64,000 nucleotides of DNA from Streptomyces sp. NRRL WC-3605 (GTDB taxonomy: Bacteria > Actinomycetota > Actinomycetes > Streptomycetales > Streptomycetaceae), in NCBI RefSeq assembly GCF_001509795.1, contig NZ_LLZN01000067.1, positions 62,001-126,000 of the forward strand. Direction: 5' to 3'. A program made the translations under genes and the position numbers. Below the pieces are notes generated by a model. The model had not been told where the DNA came from and made no database searches. It saw only the letters and a program-made list of their open reading frames with translations. Position 1 is the first letter of the stretch; every line of letters starts with the position of its first letter. Shown piece after piece: positions 45,382 to 54,660 of this stretch.

Positions 45382-47066
45382 CGGCGGCCGCCCGGCCGCT
45401 GCGGATCGGCAACGCCTCCGGCTTCTACGGCGACCGCTTCGACGCCATGCGCGAGATGCTGACCGGCGGCGAACTGGACGTCCTCACCGGCGACTACCTC
45501 GCCGAGCTGACCATGCTCATCCTCGGCCGCGACCGGCTGAAGGACCCCGGCGCCGGGTACGCCCGCACCTTCCTGCGGCAGCTGGAGGAGTGCCTCGGCC
45601 TCGCGCGGGAGCGGGGCGTGCGGATCGTCGCCAACGCGGGCGGGCTCAACCCGGCCGGGCTCGCCGACGCCGTACGGGCCCTTGCGGACCGGCTCGGTGT
45701 CCCTGTGCGCGTCGCCCATGTGGAGGGCGACGATGTGGCGGACCGCCACCCCGGCAGCCTCGCCGCCAATGCCTACCTCGGCGGCTTCGGCATCGCCGCC
45801 TGCCTGCGGGAGGGCGCGGACGTCGTGGTCACCGGGCGGGTGACCGACGCGGCCCTGGTGACCGGGCCCGCCGCAGCCCACTTCGGCTGGCGGCCCGGCG
45901 ACCACGACCGGCTCGCGGGCGCCGTCGTCGCCGGACACGTCCTGGAGTGCGGGGCGCAGGCGACCGGCGGCAACTACGCCTTCTTCGACGCGGCCTCCGC
46001 GACCCGCCCCGGCTTCCCCCTCGCCGAACTGCACGAGGACGGGAGCTGCGTCATCACCAAGCACCCCGGAACCGGCGGCCTCGTCGACGTCGGCACGGTC
46101 ACCGCCCAGCTGCTCTACGAGACGGCCGGCGCCCGCTACCCGGGACCCGACGTCACCGCCCGGCTGGACACCGTACGGCTCACCCAGGACGGACCCGACC
46201 GGGTGCGGATCGACGGGGTGCGCGGCGAGGCCCCGCCCCCCGACCTGAAGGTCGGCGTGAACCGGCTCGGCGGCTTCCGCAACGAGGTCGTCTTCGTGCT
46301 GACCGGACTGGACGTCGAGGCGAAGGCGGCGCTCGTACGGCGGCAGATGGACGACGCGCTCGCCGCGTCCCGGCCCGCCGAGACGCGGTGGGACCTGGTC
46401 CGCACCGACCGGCCCGACGCGCCGACGCAGGAGACGGCGAGCGCCCTGCTCCGGCTGGTCGTGCGGGACCCGGCCCAGGAGAACGTCGGACGGGCGCTCA
46501 GCGGGGCGGCCATCGAGCTGGCGCTCGCCAGCTACCCCGGCTTCCATGTGCTCGCGCCACCCGGAAAGGGCACGCCCTATGGGGTGTTCGAGGGTGTGTA
46601 CGTCCCCCATGGTGCCGTCGACCAAGTGGCGGTCCTCCACGACGGACGCCGGATCACTGTGCCCCCGCCCCAGGAGACGGCCGTGCTCGACGCCGTCCCG
46701 GAGCCGCCGCTGCCCGAGCCCCTGCCCGCCGGACCCACCCGGCGCGCTCCGCTCGGCCTGGTCGCGGGCGCCCGCAGCGGCGACAAGGGCGGGGACGCCA
46801 ACGTCGGCGTCTGGGCCCGCACCGACGACGCCTGGCGATGGCTCGCGCACACGCTCACCGTGGACCGGTTCCGGGAGCTGATCCCGGAGAGCTGCGATCT
46901 GAAGGTGACCCGGCACGTCCTGCCGGAGCTGCGCGCCCTGAACTTCGTCGTCGAGGGCGTCCTCGGCGAGGGCGTCGCCGCCCAGCACCGCTTCGACCCG
47001 CAGGCCAAGGCCCTCGGTGAATGGCTGCGCAGCCGCCACCTCGACATCCCGGAGAGTCTGCTGTGA
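45378..47066 (+). CDS. AtuA-like (DUF1446) protein
   Basis: A 562-residue protein of the DUF1446/AtuA family: [54 protein letters not shown] and [11 protein letters not shown]. The C-terminal ~100 residues ([20 protein letters not shown]) match the AtuA tail. AtuA is needed for citronellol use in Pseudomonas, but its biochemical role is not known. GTG 45378 overlaps the preceding stop (GTGA). Its place beside a two-subunit carboxylase is the same as in Atu-type clusters. Confidence 0.9.
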   Translation: MTAAARPLRIGNASGFYGDRFDAMREMLTGGELDVLTGDYLAELTMLILGRDRLKDPGAGYARTFLRQLEECLGLARERGVRIVANAGGLNPAGLADAVRALADRLGVPVRVAHVEGDDVADRHPGSLAANAYLGGFGIAACLREGADVVVTGRVTDAALVTGPAAAHFGWRPGDHDRLAGAVVAGHVLECGAQATGGNYAFFDAASATRPGFPLAELHEDGSCVITKHPGTGGLVDVGTVTAQLLYETAGARYPGPDVTARLDTVRLTQDGPDRVRIDGVRGEAPPPDLKVGVNRLGGFRNEVVFVLTGLDVEAKAALVRRQMDDALAASRPAETRWDLVRTDRPDAPTQETASALLRLVVRDPAQENVGRALSGAAIELALASYPGFHVLAPPGKGTPYGVFEGVYVPHGAVDQVAVLHDGRRITVPPPQETAVLDAVPEPPLPEPLPAGPTRRAPLGLVAGARSGDKGGDANVGVWARTDDAWRWLAHTLTVDRFRELIPESCDLKVTRHVLPELRALNFVVEGVLGEGVAAQHRFDPQAKALGEWLRSRHLDIPESLL

Positions 47067-48661
47067 CCGTCCTGCCCACCGCCCTGGACCCCACGAGCCC
47101 CGACCACCGGGCCAACCGCGAGGCCATGCTCGCCAAGCTGGCCGACCTCGACGCCGAGCACGCCAAGGCCCTCGCGGGCGGCGGCGAGAAGTACGTCCAG
47201 CGGCACCGCAAGCGCGGCAAGCTGCTCGCCCGCGAACGCATCGAGCTGCTCCTCGACCCCGACGCCCCCTTCCTGGAGCTGTCCCCGCTGGCTGCCTGGG
47301 GCAGCGACTACACCGTCGGCGCCTCCCTGGTCACCGGCATCGGGGTGGTCGAGGGCGTCGAGTGCCTGATCACCGCCAACGACCCGACCGTGCGCGGCGG
47401 CGCGAGCAACCCGTGGTCGCTGAAGAAGGCGCTGCGCGCCAACGACATCGCGCTCGCCAACCGGCTGCCCGTGATCAACCTCGTGGAGTCCGGCGGCGCC
47501 GACCTGCCCTCCCAGAAGGAGATCTTCATCCCCGGGGGCGCCATCTTCCGGGACCTGACCCGGCTGTCGGCCGCCGGCATCCCCACCGTCGCCGTCGTCT
47601 TCGGCAACTCGACGGCCGGCGGCGCCTACGTACCCGGCATGAGCGACCACGTGATCATGGTCAAGGAGCGCGCCAAGGTGTTCCTCGGCGGCCCGCCCCT
47701 GGTGAAGATGGCGACCGGTGAGGAGAGCGACGACGAGTCGCTGGGCGGCGCCGAGATGCACGCGCGCGTGTCGGGCCTCGCCGACTACTTCGCCGTGGAC
47801 GAGCCGGACGCCCTGCGCCAGGCCCGGCGCGTGGTCGCCCGCCTCAACCACCGCAAGGCGTACCCCGATCCGGGCCCGGTCGAGCCGCCCAAGTACGACC
47901 CGGAGGAACTCCTCGGCATCGTCCCCGGCGACCTGAAGACCCCCTTCGACCCGCGCGAGGTCGTCGCCCGGATCGTCGACGGCTCCGACTTCGACGAGTT
48001 CAAGCCGCTGTACGGGACAAGCCTGGTCACCGGCTGGGCGAGCCTGCACGGCTACCCGGTCGGCGTCCTCGCCAACGCGCAAGGCGTCCTGTTCAGCGAG
48101 GAGTCGCAGAAGGCCGCCCAGTTCATCCAACTGGCCAACCAGCGCGACATCCCGCTGCTGTTCCTGCACAACACCACCGGCTACATGGTCGGCAGGGAGT
48201 ACGAGCAGGGCGGCATCATCAAACACGGCGCGATGATGATCAACGCGGTCTCCAACTCCCGCGTCCCGCACCTGTCCGTCCTCATGGGCGCCTCCTACGG
48301 TGCCGGGCACTACGGCATGTGCGGCCGGGCCTACGACCCGCGCTTCCTGTTCGCCTGGCCGAGCGCCAAGTCCGCGGTGATGGGGCCCCAGCAGCTCGCC
48401 GGGGTGCTGTCGATCGTCGCCCGGCAGTCGGCGGCGGCGAAGGGGCAGCCGTACGACGACGAGGCGGACGCCGCGCTGCGGGCCATGGTGGAGCAGCAGA
48501 TCGAGTCGGAGTCGCTGCCGATGTTCCTGTCCGGGCGGCTGTACGACGACGGCGTCATCGACCCCCGCGACACCCGCACCGTCCTCGGCCTGTGCCTGTC
48601 CGCCGTCCACACCGCCCCCTACGAGGGCGCGCGCGGCGGCTTCGGCGTCTTCCGGATGTGA
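47063..48661 (+). CDS. Acyl-CoA carboxylase carboxyltransferase (beta) subunit
   Basis: A 532-residue carboxyltransferase of the methylcrotonoyl/geranyl-CoA carboxylase type: KYVQRHRKRGKLLARERIEL, NDPTVRGGASNPWSLKKALR, ESGGADLPSQ and NTTGYMVGREYEQGGIIKHG. It transfers CO2 from carboxybiotin to an unsaturated acyl-CoA. The last two motifs distinguish this branch from propionyl-CoA carboxylase. Start GTG 47063 overlaps the upstream stop by GTGA. The biotin subunit follows after 10 bp, so both form one complex. Confidence 0.93.
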   Translation: MTVLPTALDPTSPDHRANREAMLAKLADLDAEHAKALAGGGEKYVQRHRKRGKLLARERIELLLDPDAPFLELSPLAAWGSDYTVGASLVTGIGVVEGVECLITANDPTVRGGASNPWSLKKALRANDIALANRLPVINLVESGGADLPSQKEIFIPGGAIFRDLTRLSAAGIPTVAVVFGNSTAGGAYVPGMSDHVIMVKERAKVFLGGPPLVKMATGEESDDESLGGAEMHARVSGLADYFAVDEPDALRQARRVVARLNHRKAYPDPGPVEPPKYDPEELLGIVPGDLKTPFDPREVVARIVDGSDFDEFKPLYGTSLVTGWASLHGYPVGVLANAQGVLFSEESQKAAQFIQLANQRDIPLLFLHNTTGYMVGREYEQGGIIKHGAMMINAVSNSRVPHLSVLMGASYGAGHYGMCGRAYDPRFLFAWPSAKSAVMGPQQLAGVLSIVARQSAAAKGQPYDDEADAALRAMVEQQIESESLPMFLSGRLYDDGVIDPRDTRTVLGLCLSAVHTAPYEGARGGFGVFRM

Positions 48662-48671
48662 GGGAACACCA

Positions 48672-50516
48672 GTGATCACTTCTGTCCTCGTCGCCAACCG
48701 GGGCGAGATCGCCTGCCGCGTCTTCCGCACCTGCCGCGACCTGGGCGTGCGCACGGTCGCCGTGTACTCGGACGCCGACGCGAACGCCCTGCACACCCGC
48801 GAGGCCGACACCGCCGTACGGCTGCCCGGGGCGGCGCCCTCCGAGACGTACCTGGACGGCGCCCTGATCGTGAAGGCGGCGCTGACCGCCGGCGCGGACG
48901 CCGTGCACCCCGGCTACGGGTTCCTCTCCGAGAACGCCGGCTTCGCGCGGGCCGTCCTCGACGCGGGCCTCGTCTGGATCGGACCGCCGCCGGAGGCCAT
49001 CGAGGCGATGGCGTCCAAGACCCGGGCCAAGGAGCTGATGGGCCTCGCCCCGCTCGGCGAGGTCACCGAGGCCGACCTGCCCGTCCTGGTGAAGGCCGCC
49101 GCGGGCGGCGGCGGACGCGGGATGCGGATCGTGCGCCGCCTGGACGAGCTCGACGCGGCGCTCGCGAGCGCCCGCGCGGAGGCGGCGAGCGCCTTCGGCG
49201 ACGGCGAGGTCTTCGTCGAGCCGTACGTCGAGGACGGCCGCCATGTCGAGGTGCAGATCCTCGCCGACACCCACGGCACGGTGTGGCCGCTGGGCACCCG
49301 GGACTGCTCGCTGCAGCGCCGCCACCAGAAGGTGATCGAGGAGTCCCCGGCGCCCGGACTGTCCGGCACGCTCACCGACGAACTGCACGCCCTCGCGGTC
49401 CGGGCCGCCCGCGCCGTCGACTACGTGGGCGCCGGCACCGTCGAGTTCCTGGTCGCCGGCGGCACCGCGCACTTCCTGGAGATGAACACCCGGCTCCAGG
49501 TCGAACACCCGGTGACCGAGGAGGTGTTCGGCGTCGACCTGGTCGCCGGGCAGCTGCGGATCGCCGAGGGCCACGCCCTGGACCCCGAGCCGCCGCCCGC
49601 GCGCGGGCACGCCGTCGAGGCCCGCCTGTACGCGGAGGACCCGGCCCGCGACTGGGCGCCGCAGACCGGGCGCCTGCACCGCCTCGAAGTGCCCGGCGCC
49701 GTGCGCCTGGACACCGGCTTCACCGACGGCGACGACATCGGCGTCCACTACGACCCGATGCTCGCCAAGGTGATCGCCCACGCCCCCACCCGCGCCGAGG
49801 CCGTCCGCAGGCTGGCGTCGGCGCTGGAGCGCGCGGTGATCCACGGCCCCGTCACCAACCGCGACCTGCTCGTCCGCTCCCTGCGCCACGAGGAGTTCGG
49901 GCGGGCCCGGATGGACACCGGCTTCTTCGACCGGCACCTGGCCGCCCTGACCGCGCCCGCCCCCGACCCGTACGCCCCGCTCGCCGCCGCCCTGGCCGAC
50001 GCGCACGGCCGCTCCCGGTTCGGCGGGTTCCGCAACGTCCCCTCCCAGCCGCAGGTCAAGCGGTACACCGTCGGGGACGAGGAGCACGAGGTCCGCTACC
50101 GGCACACCCGCACCGGCCCGGAGGCCGACGGCGTGCGGGTCCTGCACGCCGACGCGCACCGGGTCGTCCTCGAGGCCGACGGCGTACGGCGGACCTTCGA
50201 CGTGGCACGGTACGGCGACGAGGTGCACGTGAACGGCACCCGTCTCACCGCGCTGCCCCGCTTCCCCGACCCCACGGCACAGCTCGCCCCGGGGTCGCTG
50301 GTGGCCCCCATGCCGGGGACGGTCGTCCGGGTCGCCGACGGCCTGGCGGAGGGCGTGGCCGTGGAGGCCGGCCAGCCGCTGCTCTGGCTGGAGGCGATGA
50401 AGATGGAGCACCGGATCACCGCACCCGGCGCGGGCACGCTCACCGCCCTGCACGCCGCCCCCGGACAGCAGGTGTCCGTCGGAGCCCTCCTGGCGGTCGT
50501 CCAGCCGTCCGACTGA
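48672..50516 (+). CDS. Acyl-CoA carboxylase alpha subunit (biotin carboxylase + BCCP)
   Basis: A 614-residue biotin protein. Residues ~1-440 are biotin carboxylase: VANRGEIACRVFRTCRDLG, VHPGYGFLSENAGFA, KAAAGGGGRGMRIVR (ATP-grasp lid), FLEMNTRLQVEHPVTE. Residues ~540-614 are BCCP with the biotinylated Lys in LEAMKMEH. After SKTRAKELM the segment that normally includes G-V-P-x-x-P-G is ~8 residues shorter than in relatives I recall. It carboxylates biotin with ATP and bicarbonate for the subunit encoded upstream. Start GTG 48672 follows GAGGGAA. Confidence 0.92.
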   Translation: MITSVLVANRGEIACRVFRTCRDLGVRTVAVYSDADANALHTREADTAVRLPGAAPSETYLDGALIVKAALTAGADAVHPGYGFLSENAGFARAVLDAGLVWIGPPPEAIEAMASKTRAKELMGLAPLGEVTEADLPVLVKAAAGGGGRGMRIVRRLDELDAALASARAEAASAFGDGEVFVEPYVEDGRHVEVQILADTHGTVWPLGTRDCSLQRRHQKVIEESPAPGLSGTLTDELHALAVRAARAVDYVGAGTVEFLVAGGTAHFLEMNTRLQVEHPVTEEVFGVDLVAGQLRIAEGHALDPEPPPARGHAVEARLYAEDPARDWAPQTGRLHRLEVPGAVRLDTGFTDGDDIGVHYDPMLAKVIAHAPTRAEAVRRLASALERAVIHGPVTNRDLLVRSLRHEEFGRARMDTGFFDRHLAALTAPAPDPYAPLAAALADAHGRSRFGGFRNVPSQPQVKRYTVGDEEHEVRYRHTRTGPEADGVRVLHADAHRVVLEADGVRRTFDVARYGDEVHVNGTRLTALPRFPDPTAQLAPGSLVAPMPGTVVRVADGLAEGVAVEAGQPLLWLEAMKMEHRITAPGAGTLTALHAAPGQQVSVGALLAVVQPSD

Positions 50517-50555
50517 CGGCCCCCACTGCACGGTCAGCCACGACGAAGGAGTCAC

Positions 50556-51692
50556 ATGGCCATGATCGAGACCGACGAGCACAAGGCCCTGCGGGCCGCC
50601 GTGGCCGCCCTGGGCAAACGCCACGGCCGTGAGTACGACCGGGAGACCCTCTGGGCGGAGGCGGCCAAGCTCGGCTACCTCGGCGTCAACCTGCCCGAGG
50701 AGTACGGCGGCGGAGGCGGCGGCATCACCGAACTCTCCATCGTCCTGGAGGAACTGGGCGCCGCGGGCTGCCCGCTGCTGCTGATGGTCGTCTCCCCGGC
50801 GATCTGCGGCACGGTCATCGCCCGCTTCGGCACCGAGGAGCAGAAGCGACACTGGCTGCCCGGCCTCGCCGACGGCTCCCTCACCATGGCCTTCGGCATC
50901 ACAGAGCCGGACGCCGGGTCCAACAGCCACCGCATCACCACCACCGCCCGCCGCGACCCGGACTCGGGGGACTGGATCCTCAACGGGCGCAAGGTGTTCG
51001 TCTCCGGCGTCGACATCACGGACGCCACCCTCATCGTCGGGCGTACCGAGGACGCCCGCACCGGCAAGCTCAAACCGTGCCTGTTCATCGTCCCGCGCGA
51101 CACCGAGGGCTACGGGCGCCGCCAGATCGACATGGAACTCAGCGCGGTGGAGAAGCAGTTCGAGCTGACCCTGGACGACGTCCGGCTGCCCGCCGACGCG
51201 CTCGTGGGCGACGAGGACGCGGGGCTGCTCCAGCTCTTCGCCGGCCTCAACCCCGAACGCATCATGACGGCCGCCTTCGGCATCGGCATGGGCCGCTTCG
51301 CGCTCGCCCGCGCCATCGAGTACGCCCGCGACCGTACGGTCTGGAAGACGCCCATCGGAGCCCACCAGGCCATTGCCCACCCCCTCGCGCAGGCGCACAT
51401 CGACCTGGAGATGGCCCGCCTGATGATGCAGAAGGCGGCGTACCTGTACGACGCCGGGGACGACGTGGGCGCCGGCGAGGCGGCCAACATGGCCAAGTAC
51501 GCGGCGGGGGAGGCCTGCGTGAAGGCCGTCGACCAGTCCGTGCACACCCTCGGCGGCAACGGCCTCACGCGCGAGTTCGGCCTCGCCTCGCTGATAACCG
51601 CCGCGCGCGTGTCTCGTATTGCCCCGGTGAGCCGGGAGATGATTCTCAACTACGTCTCCCACCAGACCCTGGGTCTGCCCAAGTCGTACTGA
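50556..51692 (+). CDS. Acyl-CoA dehydrogenase
   Basis: A 378-residue flavoenzyme: YLGVNLPEEYGGGGGG, AFGITEPDAGSNSHRI (FAD/substrate signature, ~125), LNGRKVFVSGVD and VHTLGGNGLTREFGL (~330). The catalytic Glu of this family would lie near ~245 or in the C-terminal GNGLTRE region. It introduces the 2,3-double bond that the carboxylase or hydratase then acts on. Start ATG 50556 follows GAAGGAG. Closest in style to citronellyl/isovaleryl-CoA dehydrogenases, though the acyl chain cannot be told from sequence. Confidence 0.92.
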   Translation: MAMIETDEHKALRAAVAALGKRHGREYDRETLWAEAAKLGYLGVNLPEEYGGGGGGITELSIVLEELGAAGCPLLLMVVSPAICGTVIARFGTEEQKRHWLPGLADGSLTMAFGITEPDAGSNSHRITTTARRDPDSGDWILNGRKVFVSGVDITDATLIVGRTEDARTGKLKPCLFIVPRDTEGYGRRQIDMELSAVEKQFELTLDDVRLPADALVGDEDAGLLQLFAGLNPERIMTAAFGIGMGRFALARAIEYARDRTVWKTPIGAHQAIAHPLAQAHIDLEMARLMMQKAAYLYDAGDDVGAGEAANMAKYAAGEACVKAVDQSVHTLGGNGLTREFGLASLITAARVSRIAPVSREMILNYVSHQTLGLPKSY

Positions 51693-51729
51693 CCGGCAGC
51701 CGACCGGCACCGTGTCGCGAGGAGGAACC

Positions 51730-53307
51730 GTGTTCCGCAGCGAGTACGCAGACGTCCCGGCCGTAGAACTCCCCATCCACGAGGCGGTGCTGGGCCGGGC
51801 CGCCGAGTTCGGGGACACCCCCGCGCTGATCGACGGCACCGACGGCACCACCCTCAGCTACGAACAGCTCGACCGATTCCACCGGCGGGTCGCCGCCGGT
51901 CTGGCCGAGGCAGGCGTGCGCAAGGGCGACGTGCTCGCCCTGCACAGCCCGAACACGGTCGCCTTCCCCACCGCGTTCTACGCGGCCACGCGCGCGGGTG
52001 CCTCCGTGACCACGGTGCATCCGCTCGCCACCCCCGAGGAGTTCGCCAAGCAGCTCGAGGACTGCGCGGCCCGGTGGATCGTCACCGTGTCGCCGCTGCT
52101 CCCGGCGGCCCGCCGGGCCGCCGAACTCGCGGGCGGCGTCCAGGAGATCTTCGTGTGCGACAGCGCGCCCGGGCACCGGTCGCTGATCGACATGCTGGGC
52201 TCCACCGCCCCCGAGCCGCGGGTCGCCATCGACCCCGTGGAGGACGTCGCGGCCCTGCCGTACTCCTCCGGCACCACCGGCATCCCCAAGGGCGTGATGC
52301 TCACCCACCGGCAGATCGCCACCAACCTCGCCCAGCTGGAACCGGCGATCCCGTCCGGGCCCGGCGACCGCATCCTCGCCGTGCTGCCGTTCTTCCACAT
52401 CTACGGCCTCACCGCGCTGATGAACGCGCCCCTGCGGGTCGGCGCCACCGTCGTCGTGCTGCCCCGCTTCGACCTGGAGACGTTCCTCGCCGCCATCCAG
52501 AACCACCGCATCACCGGCCTGTACGTGGCCCCGCCCATCGTGCTGGCACTGGCCAAGCACCCGCTGGTCGCCGAGTACGACCTGTCGTCGCTGGAGCACA
52601 TCGTCAGCGCCGCCGCGCCCCTGGACGCGGGGCTCGCCGCCGCCTGCTCCCAGCGGCTCGCCCTGCCGCCGGTCGGCCAGGCGTACGGCATGACCGAGCT
52701 GTCGCCCGGCACCCATGTCGTCCCGCTGGGCGCCATGGCCGACGCGCCGCCCGGGACCGTCGGCAAGCTCATCGCCGGCACCGAGATGCGCATCGTCTCC
52801 CTCGACGACCCGGACAAGGACCTCGGCGTCGGCGAGTCCGGCGAGATCCTGATCCGCGGACCCCAGGTCATGAAGGGCTACCTGGGCCGCCCCGACGCCA
52901 CCGCCGCGATGATCGACGCGGACGGCTGGCTGCACACCGGCGACGTGGGCCATGTGGACGCCGACGGCTGGCTGTTCGTGGTCGACCGGGTCAAGGAGCT
53001 CATCAAGTACAAGGGCTTCCAGGTGGCCCCCGCCGAACTGGAGGCGCTGCTGCTCACCCACCCCGGCATCGCCGACGCGGCCGTGATCGGCCACTACAAC
53101 GACGAGGGCAACGAGGTCCCGCACGCCTTCGTGGTCCGCCAGCCGTCCGCGCCGGAGCTGACCGAGGGCGACGTCATGATGTACGTCGCCGAACGCGTCG
53201 CCCCCTACAAGCGGGTCCGCCGGGTCACCTTCATCGACGGCGTCCCGCGGGCCGCCTCCGGCAAGATCCTGCGCCGCGAACTGCGGACGCCGAAGGAGAG
53301 CGCATGA
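51730..53307 (+). CDS. 4-coumarate/cinnamate:CoA ligase-like AMP-binding enzyme
   Basis: A 525-residue adenylate-forming ligase: PYSSGTTGIPKGVMLTHRQI (P-loop, ~180), GQAYGMTELSPGTHVVPLGA (A5), WLHTGDVGHVDADGWLFVVD (A7), VKELIKYKGFQVAPAELEAL (A8) and the final PRAASGKILRREL with catalytic Lys. I recall the S. coelicolor counterpart (SCO4383) as a characterised cinnamate/4-coumarate:CoA ligase. It would activate the free acid entering the operon's pathway. Start GTG 51730 has GGAGGAA just upstream. The ECH gene overlaps its stop (ATGA). Confidence 0.92.
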   Translation: MFRSEYADVPAVELPIHEAVLGRAAEFGDTPALIDGTDGTTLSYEQLDRFHRRVAAGLAEAGVRKGDVLALHSPNTVAFPTAFYAATRAGASVTTVHPLATPEEFAKQLEDCAARWIVTVSPLLPAARRAAELAGGVQEIFVCDSAPGHRSLIDMLGSTAPEPRVAIDPVEDVAALPYSSGTTGIPKGVMLTHRQIATNLAQLEPAIPSGPGDRILAVLPFFHIYGLTALMNAPLRVGATVVVLPRFDLETFLAAIQNHRITGLYVAPPIVLALAKHPLVAEYDLSSLEHIVSAAAPLDAGLAAACSQRLALPPVGQAYGMTELSPGTHVVPLGAMADAPPGTVGKLIAGTEMRIVSLDDPDKDLGVGESGEILIRGPQVMKGYLGRPDATAAMIDADGWLHTGDVGHVDADGWLFVVDRVKELIKYKGFQVAPAELEALLLTHPGIADAAVIGHYNDEGNEVPHAFVVRQPSAPELTEGDVMMYVAERVAPYKRVRRVTFIDGVPRAASGKILRRELRTPKESA

Positions 53308-54038
53308 CGATGGTCGGCCGCGCGCACGCGCGCGGTGTGCACACCCTGAGCCTCGACTCCCCGGACACCCGCAACGCGCTGTCGGCGGCCCTCGCGGGCG
53401 AGCTGGCCGACGCGCTGGACGCGTGCGCCAAGGACACCGAGGTGCGCGCGGTCGTGCTCACCCACACCGGGAACACCTTCTGCGCGGGCGCCGACCTGCG
53501 GGACCCGCCGGACCCGGACGCGCTGGTGGCGCTGCTGCGGCGGATCGTCGCCCTGCCGAAACCAGTCGTCGCCCGCGTCACCGGCCACGTCCGCGCGGGC
53601 GGCCTCGGGCTCCTCGCGGCGTGCGACATCGCGGCCGCCGCCCGCACCGCCACGTTCGCGTTCACGGAGGTCCGCATCGGGGTGGCCCCGGCGGTGATCT
53701 CGCTGCCCGTGATGCCCCGCGCCGACCCGCGCGCCCTCGCCCGCTACTACCTCACCGGGGAGCGGTTCACCGCGCCGGAGGCGGTCCGCGTCGGCCTGCT
53801 CACGGCCGAGGGCGACGACGTGGACGCCGTGCTGGAACCCGTCCTGGACGGCCTGCGCAGGGCCGCCCCCCAGGCCCTCGCCGAGACGAAGGCGCTGCTC
53901 GCGGCTAAGGTGCTGGAGACCTTCGACCGGGACGCGGCCGGACTGACCGCGCTCTCGGCCCGGCTGTTCGCCTCCTCCGACGCCCGTGAGGGGATGACGG
54001 CCTTCCTCGAAAGACGGGATCCGGAATGGGTGGTGTGA
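53304..54038 (+). CDS. Enoyl-CoA hydratase/isomerase-family protein
   Basis: A 244-residue crotonase-fold enzyme: DSPDTRNALSAALAGELADA, NTFCAGADLRDPP (oxyanion-hole GAD, ~59-65), RVTGHVRAGGLGLLAACDIA (second oxyanion loop, ~95) and FTEVRIGVAPAVISLPVMPR. The usual catalytic Glu of hydratases near the third motif is E in FTEVRIGV; it may act as hydratase or, as in AtuE/LiuC systems, on a carboxylated enoyl-CoA. ATG 53304 overlaps the ligase stop as ATGA; its stop in turn overlaps the tetR GTG. Confidence 0.9.
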   Translation: MTMVGRAHARGVHTLSLDSPDTRNALSAALAGELADALDACAKDTEVRAVVLTHTGNTFCAGADLRDPPDPDALVALLRRIVALPKPVVARVTGHVRAGGLGLLAACDIAAAARTATFAFTEVRIGVAPAVISLPVMPRADPRALARYYLTGERFTAPEAVRVGLLTAEGDDVDAVLEPVLDGLRRAAPQALAETKALLAAKVLETFDRDAAGLTALSARLFASSDAREGMTAFLERRDPEWVV

Positions 54039-54640
54039 GCACGGCCGGCGACCGGGTGGACCGCGTGCCCAAGCAGGACCGCAGCCGCGTCACCCGGCAG
54101 CGGCTCCTGGAGGCAGCCGTGGCCTGCCTGGCCGAGCACGGCTGGGCGGGTTCCACGGTGTCCGTCGTGGCCGAGCGGGCCGGCGTCTCCCGGGGCGCGG
54201 CCCAGCACCACTTCCCGACCCGCGAGGACCTGTTCACGGCGGCCGTCGAGTACGTCGCCGAGGAGCGCTCCACCGCCCTGCGCGCCCTCTTCCCCGAGGG
54301 CGCGTCCGGCGACCGGCACGCGGTCGTCGCCGCCCTCGTGGACCTCTACACCGGCCCGCTGTTCCGTGCCGCCCTGCACCTGTGGGTCGCCGCGTCCGAC
54401 GAGGAGCAGCTGCGTCCCCGGGTCACCGAGCTGGAGGCCCGCGTCGGCCGGGAGACCCATCGCATCGCCGTGGAGCTGCTGGACGCCGACGAGTCGCGGC
54501 CCGGTGTCCGGGAGTCCGTGCAGGGCCTGCTCGACATGGCCCGCGGCCTGGGTCTGGCCAACCTGCTCACCGACGACACCGGCCGCCGGGCCCGCGTGGT
54601 GGCGCAGTGGGCCCGGCTGCTGGACGACACCCTGGGCTGA
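54035..54640 (+). CDS. TetR-family regulator of the acyl-CoA operon
   Basis: A 201-residue TetR regulator. The N-terminal HTH covers ~12-58 (SRVTRQRLLEAAVACLAEHG, VAERAGVSRGAAQHHFPTRE); the rest is a helical ligand/dimer domain. It is the last gene, translationally coupled by GTGA to the hydratase. ATG 54026, nine bases earlier, is in frame; I prefer 54035 for the overlap, but both are possible. It should bind the 14-bp palindrome at 44505-44518, with an acyl-CoA as likely inducer; neither is shown. Confidence 0.9.
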   Translation: MSTAGDRVDRVPKQDRSRVTRQRLLEAAVACLAEHGWAGSTVSVVAERAGVSRGAAQHHFPTREDLFTAAVEYVAEERSTALRALFPEGASGDRHAVVAALVDLYTGPLFRAALHLWVAASDEEQLRPRVTELEARVGRETHRIAVELLDADESRPGVRESVQGLLDMARGLGLANLLTDDTGRRARVVAQWARLLDDTLG

Positions 54641-54660
54641 GCGCCCTGGGGGGCGGAGCC

